15,739 nucleotides of DNA from an uncultured Porticoccus sp. (GCA_950063125.1 CATLZI010000017.1:1-15739), one strand, 5' to 3'; numbered from the stretch's first letter, positions 1 through 7,403 are shown. Made by a program: numbers and translations. Notes: a model not told the origin generated them from the letters alone.

Positions 1-2
1 CG

Positions 3-497
3 GCACTTCCGATAGGCTATGGGCAAACCCTTTCCCAGCCCTACATTGTTGCGCTGATGACAGAATTGCTCTTATCTTTGGGACCGCGTCGTAAGGTGCT
101 TGAGATTGGCACTGGCTCCGGCTACCAGACAGCGATTCTTGCCCAGCTGGTCGATCAGGTTTACGGTGTTGAGCGCATTAAACCGCTGATTGATAAAGCG
201 CGGGCGCGGTTGCGCCTGCTTGGCCTAAGAAATGTGCGTTTATCTCACAGTGACGGTGGCTTTGGCTGGTCGGAAAATGCGCCGTATGATGGCATTCTCA
301 GTGCGGCTGCCCCAAACATGGTGCCCGATGAGTTGCTGCATCAGTTGGCCCCCGACGGTATTCTTGTGATTCCCGTCGGCTCAGGGGAGGTTCAGGAATT
401 AAGGGTTATTACTCGGCAAGGGGATAGCGCAAATTTTGAAGAGCGAGTAGTTGAGCAGGTGCGGTTTGTGCCCTTGCTCAGTGGCCTTAGCCGTTAA
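3..497 (+). CDS. pcm: Protein-L-isoaspartate O-methyltransferase, 5' end missing
   Basis: SAM-dependent cytosolic enzyme that methylates L-isoaspartyl residues in damaged proteins so that they revert to aspartate. The reading frame is already open at base 3, so the start lies left of the window. About 164 residues are visible against roughly 208 in E. coli, so some 45-50 N-terminal residues are missing. The fragment opens with the family segment [18 protein letters not shown], followed by the SAM-binding motif [13 protein letters not shown] (fragment residues 33-44). It ends with the typical RFVPLLSG. The ATG at 57 is an internal methionine, not the start, because conserved family sequence continues upstream of it in frame. 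pcm next to nlpD-rpoS is the classical gammaproteobacterial arrangement (usually surE-pcm-nlpD-rpoS). The stop lies 17 bases before the next gene, so co-transcription is likely. Confidence 0.95.
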   Translation, partial: ALPIGYGQTLSQPYIVALMTELLLSLGPRRKVLEIGTGSGYQTAILAQLVDQVYGVERIKPLIDKARARLRLLGLRNVRLSHSDGGFGWSENAPYDGILSAAAPNMVPDELLHQLAPDGILVIPVGSGEVQELRVITRQGDSANFEERVVEQVRFVPLLSGLSR

Positions 498-514
498 CCT
501 TTCCGGGCTTTTTG

Positions 515-1453
515 ATGTTTTTATTTAAACACTGGCTGTTGCTTTTCCTGAAAGGTATGGCGATGGGAGCCGCAGATGTCGTGCCTGGGGTTTCCGGCGG
601 AACGATCGCCTTCATCAGTGGTATTTATGAGGACTTACTGGACTCAATCCGCTCGATTAATCTCCACTCACTGAAATTGCTGAAAAATGAGGGCCCCGCC
701 GCATTTTGGCGGGCTATTAATGGCAATTTCCTGCTGGCACTGTTCAGTGGTATTTTACTTAGCATTGCGTCTTTTGCTTCGCTGGTTAGCCATCTTCTGG
801 CGAGTCAGCCAATTCTGGTATGGTCCTTTTTCTTTGGTCTGATTGTCGCGTCCATCGTTTACATATTTCGTCAGTTGCCCCGTCTGCGGTGGCAGGAATG
901 GACGTTTTTATGGCTGGGGACCCTGATGGCCCTTGGCGTTTCACTGGCGCCCCCGATCCAGGGGTCGACCGACTGGCTGATGGTCTTTATGGCGGGGACT
1001 GTTGCCATCTGTGCGATGATCCTGCCTGGTGTTTCCGGTAGCTTCATCCTGCTGCTGTTGGGTATGTATCCTGTCATGATTGACGCGATCAGCGGTTTTC
1101 AATGGCAGATTATATTGATTTTTATGCTGGGGTGCGTGACGGGCCTGATGGTTTTTTCTCGCTTTCTGTCCTGGCTTCTGCGCCATTATCATTCGTGCAC
1201 CATTGCCCTGTTGACCGGATTTCTTCTTGGCTCGCTGTATATTGTCTGGCCCTGGCGGGAGACACTGGAGGTGATCATTGATAGCCGTGGCCGTGAAACC
1301 ATATTATCGTCCCGATTGTTATTGCCGGCAGAATTTGCCCGTGTGACAGGTTTGGATCCTAAGACATTGATGGCAACACTCTGTATGTTCGCGGGCTTGC
1401 TTTTGGTTCTGGGCCTGGAATATCTTGGTGGCCAGCAGCGCAAAAAACTCTGA
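515..1453 (+). CDS. popT: DUF368 polytopic membrane protein, PopT-like undecaprenyl phosphate translocase
   Basis: Inner-membrane protein of the DUF368 family. Members of this family have been proposed as undecaprenyl-phosphate translocases that return the lipid carrier to the cytoplasmic face for peptidoglycan and other envelope synthesis; for this protein the role is inferred from family membership. The 312 residues are mostly hydrophobic with many transmembrane stretches. Two copies of the family signature are present, VVPGVSGG at residues 22-29 and ILPGVSGS at 169-176, as expected for a duplicated, inverted fold. The N-terminal MGAADVVPGVSGGTIAFISG block is textbook DUF368. ATG at 515 is preferred; a TTG directly before it (512) is in frame, and neither has a clear Shine-Dalgarno sequence. 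It sits between pcm and nlpD, so probably belongs to the same transcript. Confidence 0.9.
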   Translation: MFLFKHWLLLFLKGMAMGAADVVPGVSGGTIAFISGIYEDLLDSIRSINLHSLKLLKNEGPAAFWRAINGNFLLALFSGILLSIASFASLVSHLLASQPILVWSFFFGLIVASIVYIFRQLPRLRWQEWTFLWLGTLMALGVSLAPPIQGSTDWLMVFMAGTVAICAMILPGVSGSFILLLLGMYPVMIDAISGFQWQIILIFMLGCVTGLMVFSRFLSWLLRHYHSCTIALLTGFLLGSLYIVWPWRETLEVIIDSRGRETILSSRLLLPAEFARVTGLDPKTLMATLCMFAGLLLVLGLEYLGGQQRKKL

Positions 1454-1489
1454 ATCGAGAGGTGTGACATTAGAGGGGGGAGTGAGCGT

Positions 1490-2280
1490 TTGATCTATCC
1501 GTCTTGCCGAGGTGTCAGACTGCGTTTTCTTCTTCTCTGTGTTGGATTTGTCCTGGCATCGTCTTGCCATGCCCCACCGCCGGCACCTGTGGACCAGCGT
1601 CCACCGCCGCCCAGCCAGAAAATCAACTTTCATGTGGTATCAAGTGACGAAACGCTTTTTGCTATTGCCTGGCGCTACGAAAAAGATCTGGAAAAACTTG
1701 CTCGCGCCAATGGCTTGTCGCCACCCTATACCATTTACCGTGGTCAGCGACTACGTTGGACACCAATCGCCTTCCACCGCTCGTCAGCGCTCCCCCTCCG
1801 GTAAAAAAACAACCGAAGACAGCGACTCCCCCCCCCTCGACAGAAAAAAAAGATTCTCCGCCGGTTAAAGTGGCTAAACCAGCCCCTAAACTCCCTGAAT
1901 CGTTACCTTCGGTCTGGCGCTGGCAGTGGCCTACGCAAGGACGTGTGGTCCGATACTTTAATAGTTCAGAGTTGTTCAAGGGAGTTGATATAGAGAGTCA
2001 TTCTGGCCAGGCAGTAGTGGCTGCGGCACCTGGGGTGGTGGTTTATTCAGGCAGTGGTCTGCGTGGTTATGGGGAGCTCATTATCGTCAAGCACAGTGAG
2101 GAATTCCTCAGTGCTTATGCCCATTCCCGACGAATTTTTGTGAAAGAGGGGCAAGTGGTTAAAGGGGGTGAAAAAATCGCTGAAGTGGGTGGCGATCCCG
2201 CGAATAGTAAAAGACTTTATTTTGAGATTCGCCAAAAAGGGAAACCGGTAAACCCACTGAACTTTCTTCCACGAAAGTGA
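1490..2280 (+). pseudogene. nlpD: NlpD-type LysM/M23 lipoprotein, split by a -1 frameshift
   Basis: NlpD is an outer-membrane lipoprotein that activates a peptidoglycan amidase during daughter-cell separation. The 5' part (1490-1804) starts at TTG behind a G-rich Shine-Dalgarno sequence. It has a signal peptide with lipobox LASSC (Cys26) and a LysM domain (about 46-88) ending YTIYRGQRLR. The frame then runs into unrelated residues and stops at 1804. The 3' part lies in another frame, open from 1756 to 2280. It has a Pro/Lys-rich linker and a degenerate M23/LytM domain: GVDIES and LYFEIR replace the metal-binding histidine motifs, as expected for an activator, and SAYAHS and VNPLNFLP are typical. 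Adding one T in the short T run at 1756-1757 restores GQRLRLDTNRLPPL and one 263-residue protein. A real mutation or a sequencing indel are both possible. A separate 3' gene starting from TTG 1756 is unlikely. Confidence 0.85.
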
Positions 2281-2481
2281 TGATTCAACAAGCGCTGATG
2301 TGCGCTGAATATTTATTGGGGGCATTTGCCCGTTTGTCCGGATGAGAGGAGCATAGCCTAATGAGAGACAACGCGTTAATCTAGCTGTGTAGTGTTCTTC
2401 GTTGAAATGATTCAAGTGGAAATGTTGATTGCTGTGCTTATTTGAAGTTAAGAAATTTTTGCTGAATAAGGACGCCAGATT
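2281..2481 (+). other. nlpD-rpoS intergenic region / rpoS leader
   Basis: This 201-base stretch is the only sizeable gap in the left half. I see two short imperfect hairpins: AGCGC-TGATGT-GCGCT near 2290-2305, and GGGC-ATTT-GCCC near 2320-2331 followed by GTTTGT. There is also a small inverted repeat, TTGAA-ATGA-TTCAA, at 2402-2415. None has the GC-rich stem plus U-run of a convincing intrinsic terminator. No good -35/-10 pair was found. In related bacteria the main rpoS promoter lies inside nlpD and the leader carries translational control, which would fit a long untranslated leader here, but the sequence does not prove it. Confidence 0.35.
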
Positions 2482-3417
2482 GTGTCAGACGATAACGATA
2501 ATGATTTTCTCGATCCTGAAGACGCCGATCAAGAAGCGATCGAGTCCGAAGCGATTCCTGTTCACAGTCAGAATAAAGAAGTGTTGGATGCGGCTAGTCT
2601 TTATCTAAAAGAAATTGGCTATGCGCCCCTTCTCTCGGCTGAAGAGGAGGTTTTTTATTCTCGGGCGCTCAGGAACGGTGACGACGCTGCCCGTAAAAAA
2701 ATGATTGAAAGCAACCTGCGCCTAGTGGTGAAGATTGCCCGCCGCTATATCAACCGGGGCCTATCGTTACTGGATCTGATCGAAGAGGGCAATCTCGGGC
2801 TAATGCGGGCTGTTGAAAAATTTGATCCCGAGCTGGGTTTTCGTTTCTCTACCTATGCCACATGGTGGATTCGTCAGGCCATTGAGCGCGGGTTGATGAA
2901 TCAGACCCGTACGATTCGTTTGCCTATACATATTGTAAAAGAGCTCAATGTGTACCTCAAGGCATCCCGTAAACTTGCACAGGAGCTGGATCATGATCCA
3001 ACGGCGGAGGAGGTTGCCCGCTCACTGGATAAAAGTGTCGATGTGGTATCGCGCATACTCAGGCTCAATGAAAAGACCAGCTCTACCGACGTTCCGATGG
3101 GCGGTGACGACGGCAGGATGTTGATCGATACACTGAGGGATGAACATCCCAATGATCCCGAAGAGCTAGTTGAAGATGACGACATACATCATGCCCTGAC
3201 CCTGTGGCTGTCCCAGCTTACCGACAAGCAGCAGGAAGTTATTGCACGTCGCTTTGGTCTTTTCGGTTACGATTCTGCAACTCTTGAAGAAGTGGGTGTT
3301 GAGGTGGGGTTAACCCGAGAAAGGGTTCGTCAGATTCAGGTCGAGTCTTTGCGCAGGTTACGGGAAATCCTCAAAAAACAGGGTATCGATAGCGCTATGT
3401 TGTTCGAGGAAAAGTGA
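2482..3417 (+). CDS. rpoS: RNA polymerase sigma factor RpoS (sigma-38)
   Basis: Master sigma factor of stationary phase and the general stress response. The 311-residue protein has a short acidic N-terminus and then sigma region 1.2 ([17 protein letters not shown], residues 40-56). Region 2 follows, with the core-binding and -10 elements [20 protein letters not shown] and [14 protein letters not shown]. Region 3 contains [10 protein letters not shown]; its Lys153 aligns with E. coli Lys173, the RssB contact. Region 4.2 is the helix-turn-helix [20 protein letters not shown]. It is about 20 residues shorter than E. coli RpoS, all at the variable N-terminus. The start is GTG at 2482, with AAGGA 9 bases upstream; no ATG gives the right N-terminus. 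Position after nlpD is the standard context. The next gene, suhB, is convergent and only 47 bases away, with no obvious terminator between them. Confidence 0.97.
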   Translation: MSDDNDNDFLDPEDADQEAIESEAIPVHSQNKEVLDAASLYLKEIGYAPLLSAEEEVFYSRALRNGDDAARKKMIESNLRLVVKIARRYINRGLSLLDLIEEGNLGLMRAVEKFDPELGFRFSTYATWWIRQAIERGLMNQTRTIRLPIHIVKELNVYLKASRKLAQELDHDPTAEEVARSLDKSVDVVSRILRLNEKTSSTDVPMGGDDGRMLIDTLRDEHPNDPEELVEDDDIHHALTLWLSQLTDKQQEVIARRFGLFGYDSATLEEVGVEVGLTRERVRQIQVESLRRLREILKKQGIDSAMLFEEK

Positions 3418-3464
3418 AGTTGCCCCGTGTGTCTCACCGCCTGTATCTGGATTGCAGTCAGTTG

Positions 3465-4283
3465 TCAGGTGGTTGTTGTTTTCTCCAGAAATCCAAGATG
3501 TTTCTGTACCAATTGCAGGGTTGGCTTAAACAGTTTCGGTGATGCGCAGACAATATTTCCGCTCTCCATGAATCCGTTGCCACCCCTGAAATCGCTGACC
3601 AACCCGCCCGCTTCTTTTACCAGCAATACACCGGCTGCAATATCCCAAGGCTTCAGGTTCATTTCCCAGAAAGCATCGAAACGGCCAGCAGCCAGATAGG
3701 CCAGGTCGAGTGAGGCAACCCCTAGGCGCCTGATACCCGACGACTCTTTGGCCAGATCGGACAGGCAGGCCAGATAGGGCTCCATAAACGCGATTGATGG
3801 CTGGTTGAAGGGTATACCTGTAGCAACTACTGCGCCAGCCAGTCCAACCCGACCCGACACCCGCAGACGTTTGCCGTTCAGAAATGCGCCGTGGCCACGG
3901 CTGGCAGTAAATTCCTCGAGGCGCATCGGATCGAAAACGACACCGTGTTCAAGGCGACCTTTGTGTCGGCAGCCAATGGATACCGCAAAATGTGGAATGC
4001 CGTGAATGAAATTGGTTGTGCCATCCAGTGGATCAATAATCCACTGGTAGTCATTGTCGTTGCCTTCAAGCAGTCCTGACTCTTCTCCAAGGATGGTATG
4101 ATCCGGAAATGCCTTGCGAAGATGGTAGATGATTTCCTTTTCTGCAGCATGGTCAATTTCGGTGACGAAATCGTTGCGGCCCTTCTCGTCAATCCTGATC
4201 AGATCCACTCGTTCCGTGGCACGGGCGATCATTTCACCGGCCTTACGTGCAGCGCGGAGGGCGATATTGACCATAGGTTCCAT
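3465..4283 (-). CDS. suhB: Inositol-1-monophosphatase family protein SuhB
   Basis: Mg2+-dependent phosphatase of the inositol monophosphatase family. In E. coli SuhB also binds the rRNA transcription antitermination complex and assists ribosome maturation. The 272-residue protein carries the complete metal site: GEESG (Glu67), WIIDPLDGTTNF (Asp84, Asp87) and the late KPWDIAAG (Asp214). Numbering closely matches E. coli SuhB. The ATG at 4283 gives the conserved N-terminus MEPMVNIALRAARKAGE; the frame is open further upstream to 4514, but that extension is arginine-rich, lacks family similarity and would overlap the trmJ start. The gene is divergent from trmJ, its usual partner in gammaproteobacteria, and is served by the extended -10 element at 4316-4324. 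The tail ends in four threonines, an unremarkable variable end. Confidence 0.95.
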   Translation of the reverse strand: MEPMVNIALRAARKAGEMIARATERVDLIRIDEKGRNDFVTEIDHAAEKEIIYHLRKAFPDHTILGEESGLLEGNDNDYQWIIDPLDGTTNFIHGIPHFAVSIGCRHKGRLEHGVVFDPMRLEEFTASRGHGAFLNGKRLRVSGRVGLAGAVVATGIPFNQPSIAFMEPYLACLSDLAKESSGIRRLGVASLDLAYLAAGRFDAFWEMNLKPWDIAAGVLLVKEAGGLVSDFRGGNGFMESGNIVCASPKLFKPTLQLVQKHLGFLEKTTTT

Positions 4284-4315
4284 CGTAAAAGATTCCAGTC
4301 TGGGTAAAGCGCGGC

Positions 4316-4324
4316 ATTGTACCA
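4316..4324 (-). promoter_or_regulatory. Extended -10 promoter for suhB
   Basis: Read on the minus strand the sequence is TGGTACAAT, an extended -10 element (TGn followed by TACAAT, 5 of 6 matches to TATAAT). The -35 region is C-rich with no match to TTGACA, which is normal for extended -10 promoters. Transcription would start near 4309 and give a leader of about 26 bases before the suhB ATG. Confidence 0.6.
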
Positions 4325-4392
4325 GAGAGGGATAGGGGCGGGGAGGGTAAAAGCGGTGAATTCGTGTCCTCATGCTGCTAGAATTCGCGCCT

Positions 4393-4410
4393 CCGGCAAA
4401 CAGTTGCCGG
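4393..4410 (+). repeat. Perfect hairpin in the suhB-trmJ divergent region
   Basis: CCGGCAA, loop ACAG, TTGCCGG: a perfect 7-base-pair stem 57 bases before the trmJ start. It is not followed by a T-run, so it is not a standard terminator for either gene. It could lie in the trmJ leader or be a protein-binding site; function unknown. Confidence 0.4.
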
Positions 4411-4466
4411 GTAATATATTGTTGAACAGCCTGGAAATTTTTTCGATGTCGCCTGCTGGAACCCCT

Positions 4467-5237
4467 ATGAGCCATTTTGATAGCGTGCGTATTGTGCTGG
4501 TTAATAGCACTCATCCCGGCAATATCGGCGGAGCTGCCCGCGCCATTAAAAATATGGGATTGTCGAGGCTATATCTGGTCGCGCCCAGAGACTTCCCTGC
4601 TGACCGGGCAGTCTGGCGGGCGGCGAATGCCGTCGATGTGCTGGATAACGCGATTGTCGTCGAAAATCTTGATGAGGCTATAGCCGGTTGTGGTCTGGTG
4701 GTGGGCACCAGTGCCCGAGGGCGCCGTATTCCCTGGCCGTTATTGAACCCCCGTGAGTGTGGCGAACGCGTCTGGTTTGAGGCGGCACACCACGACGTGG
4801 CAATCGTTTTTGGCCGGGAGGACCGAGGGCTCACCAATGAGGAGCTGCAAAAGTGTAACTATCATGTGCACATTCCCTCCAACCCGGAATACAGTTCGTT
4901 GAACCTGGCTGCGGCCGTTCAGGTGCTGTGCTACGAAGTACGTATGGCGTCATTGTCCGCAGCCCAGAGTGAATCGCCTCCATTGCCCGACTGGGATATG
5001 CCCCCTGCCAAGGCAGAAGCTCTCGAGTTGTATTTTCAGCATTTGGAGCAGGCGTTGGTTGATCTCGGCTTCCATGACCGTGAAAACCCCCGTCAAACCA
5101 TGACCCGTTTGCGCCGTTTGTATGGCCGAATCCGATTGGATGAAATGGAATTGTCGATTCTCCGAGGTGTACTTACTTCCATTCAGAATGCGGTGCATCG
5201 CATGCAGTCTGCCTTGCAGAAAAAAACCGATTCATGA
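4467..5237 (+). CDS. trmJ: tRNA (cytidine/uridine-2'-O-)-methyltransferase TrmJ
   Basis: SPOUT-family methyltransferase that uses SAM to 2'-O-methylate position 32 in the anticodon loop of certain tRNAs. The 256-residue protein begins SHFDSVRIVLVNSTHPGNIGGAARA. It contains VVGTSARGRRIPWPLLNPRECG, then the knot motifs FGREDRGLTNEEL and IPSNPEYSSLNLAAAVQV that bind cofactor, and a C-terminal helical extension ending in LRGVLTSIQNAVHRM, all typical of TrmJ. ATG 4467 is preferred: TGGA lies 6 bases upstream and it matches the family N-terminus. An in-frame ATG at 4446 would add seven residues, and the frame is open back to 4317. The gene is followed by iscR with its own promoter. In Pseudomonas a cysE gene usually lies between trmJ and iscR; it is absent here. 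Confidence 0.95.
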   Translation: MSHFDSVRIVLVNSTHPGNIGGAARAIKNMGLSRLYLVAPRDFPADRAVWRAANAVDVLDNAIVVENLDEAIAGCGLVVGTSARGRRIPWPLLNPRECGERVWFEAAHHDVAIVFGREDRGLTNEELQKCNYHVHIPSNPEYSSLNLAAAVQVLCYEVRMASLSAAQSESPPLPDWDMPPAKAEALELYFQHLEQALVDLGFHDRENPRQTMTRLRRLYGRIRLDEMELSILRGVLTSIQNAVHRMQSALQKKTDS

Positions 5238-5256
5238 TGTTCCAGTCTGCGATGAA

Positions 5257-5281
5257 GTAACCTACTAAATTAGTATGTTAT
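5257..5281 (+). promoter_or_regulatory. Candidate type 1 IscR operator
   Basis: A near-perfect palindrome centred on TACTAAATTAGTA (5263-5275). One mismatched pair flanks this core (5262/5276), and the symmetry then resumes as TAAC (5258-5261) against GTTA (5277-5280). By eye it matches about 19 of 25 positions of the type 1 consensus recognised by [2Fe-2S]-IscR, including the ACT-RWWWY-AGT core. It sits just upstream of the iscR -35 box, where IscR represses its own operon in E. coli. Confidence 0.7.
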
Positions 5282-5285
5282 TTAA

Positions 5286-5314
5286 TTGACTGAAATACTT
5301 GGTTTTTACATAAT
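5286..5314 (+). promoter_or_regulatory. Sigma-70 promoter of iscR
   Basis: The -35 box TTGACT (5286-5291, 5 of 6 consensus), a 17-base spacer and the -10 box CATAAT (5309-5314, 5 of 6). The expected start near 5321 gives a leader of about 37 bases. The adjoining palindrome at 5257-5281 fits autorepression by IscR. Confidence 0.75.
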
Positions 5315-5357
5315 AGCCGCACTTGGGTTTTTAATTCGTCATTGCAGGAAAAACATT

Positions 5358-5825
5358 ATGCGGCTGACAACTCGTGGTCGATACGCGGTCACAGCCATGC
5401 TGGATTTGGCGTTAAATAACGAAAGCGGGCCAATTAGCCTGGCGGACATTTCCCATCGGCAGGAAATCTCGCTTTCCTATCTGGAGCAATTGTTTGCCAA
5501 ATTGCGCCAGAACAATCTGGTGAGTAGTGTTCGTGGCCCCGGTGGTGGCTATTGTCTGGCTCGAAGCAGTGATGCTATCAGTGTTGCCGAAATTATTGAT
5601 GCTGTGAATGAGTCGATTGATGCGACCAGTTGTAGTGGCAAGGGTAATTGCCACAACGGTGATATATGTTTGACCCATCATCTCTGGGACGATCTGAGCC
5701 GTCAAATTCATCGTTTCCTCAGCGGTATTTCCTTGGATAGTCTGGTCCATCAACAGGATGTGCAAGTCGTCATGTTGCGCCAGAGCGATCAAGCTGATGC
5801 CAATTCAGGCTGCGCAAAAGTCTAG
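5358..5825 (+). CDS. iscR: Fe-S cluster-sensing regulator IscR
   Basis: Rrf2-family transcription factor that senses iron-sulfur cluster status with a [2Fe-2S] cluster and represses the isc operon when cluster supply is sufficient. The 155-residue protein has an N-terminal winged helix ([19 protein letters not shown], then [20 protein letters not shown] and the wing RGPGGGY). The cluster-binding loop has Cys92, Cys98, Cys104 and His107, the exact E. coli ligand positions, so cluster sensing should be intact. ATG 5358 has GCAGGA 8 bases upstream and gives the conserved N-terminus; an upstream in-frame TTG at 5286 lies inside the promoter. Its TAG stop overlaps the iscS Shine-Dalgarno sequence (AGGAG at 5824-5828), so the two genes are tightly coupled. 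It now heads an operon whose assembly genes are mostly gone. Confidence 0.97.
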   Translation: MRLTTRGRYAVTAMLDLALNNESGPISLADISHRQEISLSYLEQLFAKLRQNNLVSSVRGPGGGYCLARSSDAISVAEIIDAVNESIDATSCSGKGNCHNGDICLTHHLWDDLSRQIHRFLSGISLDSLVHQQDVQVVMLRQSDQADANSGCAKV

Positions 5826-5835
5826 GAGTCTTTGC

Positions 5836-7050
5836 ATGAAACTGCCTATATATCTCGATTATTCTGCTACCACGCCGGTTGATCCACGGGTGGCTGCCAA
5901 AATGTCAGAGTGCCTTACCAATGACGGTATCTTTGGCAACCCGGCCTCGCGTTCGCACGCCTTTGGCTGGCAGGCAGAGGCGGCGGTCGAAGCGGCCAGG
6001 AGCCAAGTGGCAGAGCTTGTTAATGCAGACCCAAGGGAGATTATCTGGACTTCTGGTGCCACCGAGGCCGATAACCTGGCGATTAAAGGTTGTGCCCACT
6101 TCAATCAGAAGAAGGGCAAGCATATTATTACTTCAAAAATCGAGCACAAGGCTGTTTTGGATACCTGCCGGCAGTTGGAGCGTGAGGGCTTCGAGGTGAC
6201 TTATCTCGACCCTGATGCTGACGGCATTATTCAGCCACAGGTCGTCGCCGATGCCATTCGTGAAGATACAACGCTGGTTTCGCTAATGCATGTCAATAAT
6301 GAGATTGGCACGATTAACGATATTGCCGCTATCGGTGAGATCTGTCGTGACCGGAAGGTATTTTTTCATGTAGATGCCGCCCAGAGTACCGGCAAACAGC
6401 CGATTGATCTGCAGGCAATGAAAGTGGACTTGATGGCGTTTTCCGCCCATAAAACCTACGGTCCAAAGGGGATCGGTGCCCTTTATGTCCGGCGGAAACC
6501 GCGTGTGCGCATTGAGGCTCAAACCCACGGCGGTGGTCATGAGCGGGGCATGCGCTCCGGTACGCTCCCTACCCATCAGATTGTCGGTATGGGCGAAGCT
6601 TTTCGGATAGCCAGGGAAGAAATGGCCGATGAAAATAAACGGGTACTGGCGTTACGCAATCGTCTTTGGGATGGCATTCGTGACCTGGACGAGGTGCATC
6701 TCAATGGCTCCATGCAGCAGCGCATTGCTGGCAATTTAAATGTTAGTTTTGCCTTTGTCGAAGGGGAGTCGTTGATAATGGCGTTGAAAGACCTGGCCGT
6801 TTCTTCCGGATCTGCCTGTACCTCAGCGAGCCTGGAGCCCTCCTATGTGTTGCGGGCGTTGGGGCTTGACGATGAATTGGCGCACAGCTCTATTCGCTTT
6901 TCCATTGGCCGCTTTACTACCGCTGAAGAAATTGATTATGCGATTGTCAAAGTGCGTGAGGCGGTTACCAAATTGCGTGAGTTATCCCCGCTTTGGGACA
7001 TGTTTAAAGACGGTGTCGATCTCAGTGAGGTCGAATGGGCTGCACATTAA
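5836..7050 (+). CDS. iscS: Cysteine desulfurase IscS
   Basis: PLP-dependent enzyme that removes sulfur from L-cysteine as an enzyme-bound persulfide. It supplies the IscU scaffold and also tRNA thiolation, thiamine and molybdopterin pathways. The 404 residues equal the E. coli length and align without gaps. Visible are [13 protein letters not shown], His104 in EHKAVLD, the PLP lysine Lys206 in [10 protein letters not shown], and the persulfide Cys328 in [10 protein letters not shown]. The C-terminal tail, [25 protein letters not shown], which docks IscU, is also retained. ATG 5836 has AGGAG 7 bases upstream. The protein looks fully functional although its normal partner iscU immediately downstream is destroyed. 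Its other clients could explain why it is kept. The stop TAA overlaps an ATG (7050) that opens a four-codon ORF ending at 7064. Confidence 0.97.
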   Translation: MKLPIYLDYSATTPVDPRVAAKMSECLTNDGIFGNPASRSHAFGWQAEAAVEAARSQVAELVNADPREIIWTSGATEADNLAIKGCAHFNQKKGKHIITSKIEHKAVLDTCRQLEREGFEVTYLDPDADGIIQPQVVADAIREDTTLVSLMHVNNEIGTINDIAAIGEICRDRKVFFHVDAAQSTGKQPIDLQAMKVDLMAFSAHKTYGPKGIGALYVRRKPRVRIEAQTHGGGHERGMRSGTLPTHQIVGMGEAFRIAREEMADENKRVLALRNRLWDGIRDLDEVHLNGSMQQRIAGNLNVSFAFVEGESLIMALKDLAVSSGSACTSASLEPSYVLRALGLDDELAHSSIRFSIGRFTTAEEIDYAIVKVREAVTKLRELSPLWDMFKDGVDLSEVEWAAH

Positions 7051-7067
7051 TGTTGAGAAGTTGAATC

Positions 7068-7199
7068 CTGGCATACAGCGAAAAAGTTCTGGAGCATTAC
7101 GAAAATCCTCGCAATGTCGGCAAGCTGGACGACAAATCCAGTAATGTCGGGACCGGCATGGTCGGTGCTCCGGCTTGTGGTGATGTCATGCGCTTGCAA
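7068..7199 (+). pseudogene. iscU: iscU remnant: first 44 codons only, start codon lost
   Basis: IscU is the scaffold on which [2Fe-2S] clusters are built. Codons 2-44 read AYSEKVLEHYENPRNVGKLD, then a variable stretch, then GMVGAPACGDVMRLQ, nearly identical to E. coli IscU residues 2-44, with Cys37 and Asp39 kept. The start codon is CTG where the family has ATG (CTGGCATAC for Met-Ala-Tyr). An in-frame TGA at 7062-7064 excludes any upstream start. After Gln44 the sequence switches to iscX, so the other two cluster cysteines (63 and 106 in E. coli numbering) and the LPPVK loop recognised by HscA are absent. A functional scaffold cannot be made from this fragment. The frame continues into the iscX remnant. 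Conservation up to the join, with no frameshift, suggests recent decay. Confidence 0.93.
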
Positions 7200-7403
7200 A
7201 TGGTGTCGTTAAAGTGGACAGATGTAATCGATATTGCGATTGAGTTATAGGAAGCCCGGCCCGATCTGGATCCCCGTACTGTGAATTTTGTCGATCTGCG
7301 AGATTGGGTGCTGGCGCTGAATGAGTTCGATGATGATCCGGCCCACTGTGGTGAAAAAATCCTTGAAGCCATCCAGATGGCATGGATTGAAGAACTCGAT
7401 TAG
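7200..7403 (+). pseudogene. iscX: iscX with an in-frame TAG, fused in frame to the iscU remnant
   Basis: IscX is a small acidic protein that binds IscS and modulates cluster assembly; it normally closes the isc operon. Its ATG (7200-7202) follows directly on iscU codon 44 in the same frame. It reads MVSLKWTDVIDIAIEL, then TAG at 7248-7250, then EARPDLDPRTVNFVDLRDWV and on through ALNEFDDDPAHCGEKILEAI to a final TAG at 7401-7403. The premature TAG falls where E. coli IscX has tyrosine (EALYDAYPDLDP), so one base change from TAT or TAC explains it. TAG is used as an ordinary stop by iscR and ndk here, so recoding is not supported. Everything else matches IscX over its full ~66-residue length. 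The missing stretch between iscU and iscX normally holds the rest of iscU, iscA, hscB, hscA and fdx. Confidence 0.93.

Noticed and set aside
1844..1851. Programmed -1 frameshift at the A8 run of nlpD
   Set aside because: A slippery A_AAA_AAA exists, but it lies downstream of the frame change and inside the already correct frame; slipping there would break the M23 domain rather than join the two halves.
3418..3464. Bidirectional terminator between rpoS and suhB
   Set aside because: I looked for a GC-rich stem with T/A tails on both strands and found none convincing.
4364..4386. Two GAATTC repeats about 20 bases apart
   Set aside because: Short and without extended similarity; chance is sufficient.
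3465..4514. Longer suhB protein starting at 4514
   Set aside because: The added N-terminus is arginine-rich with no family similarity, and it runs through the suhB promoter and the trmJ start. The conserved N-terminus begins at 4283.
4317..5237. trmJ starting at TTG 4317
   Set aside because: It would place 50 non-conserved residues before the SPOUT domain and begin inside the suhB -10 element; ATG 4467 has a usable ribosome site.
7248..7250. TAG in iscX read as a sense codon (recoding or suppressor)
   Set aside because: TAG ends iscR (5823-5825) and ndk (9851-9853) as a normal stop, and iscU beside it is already truncated and lacks its start codon.
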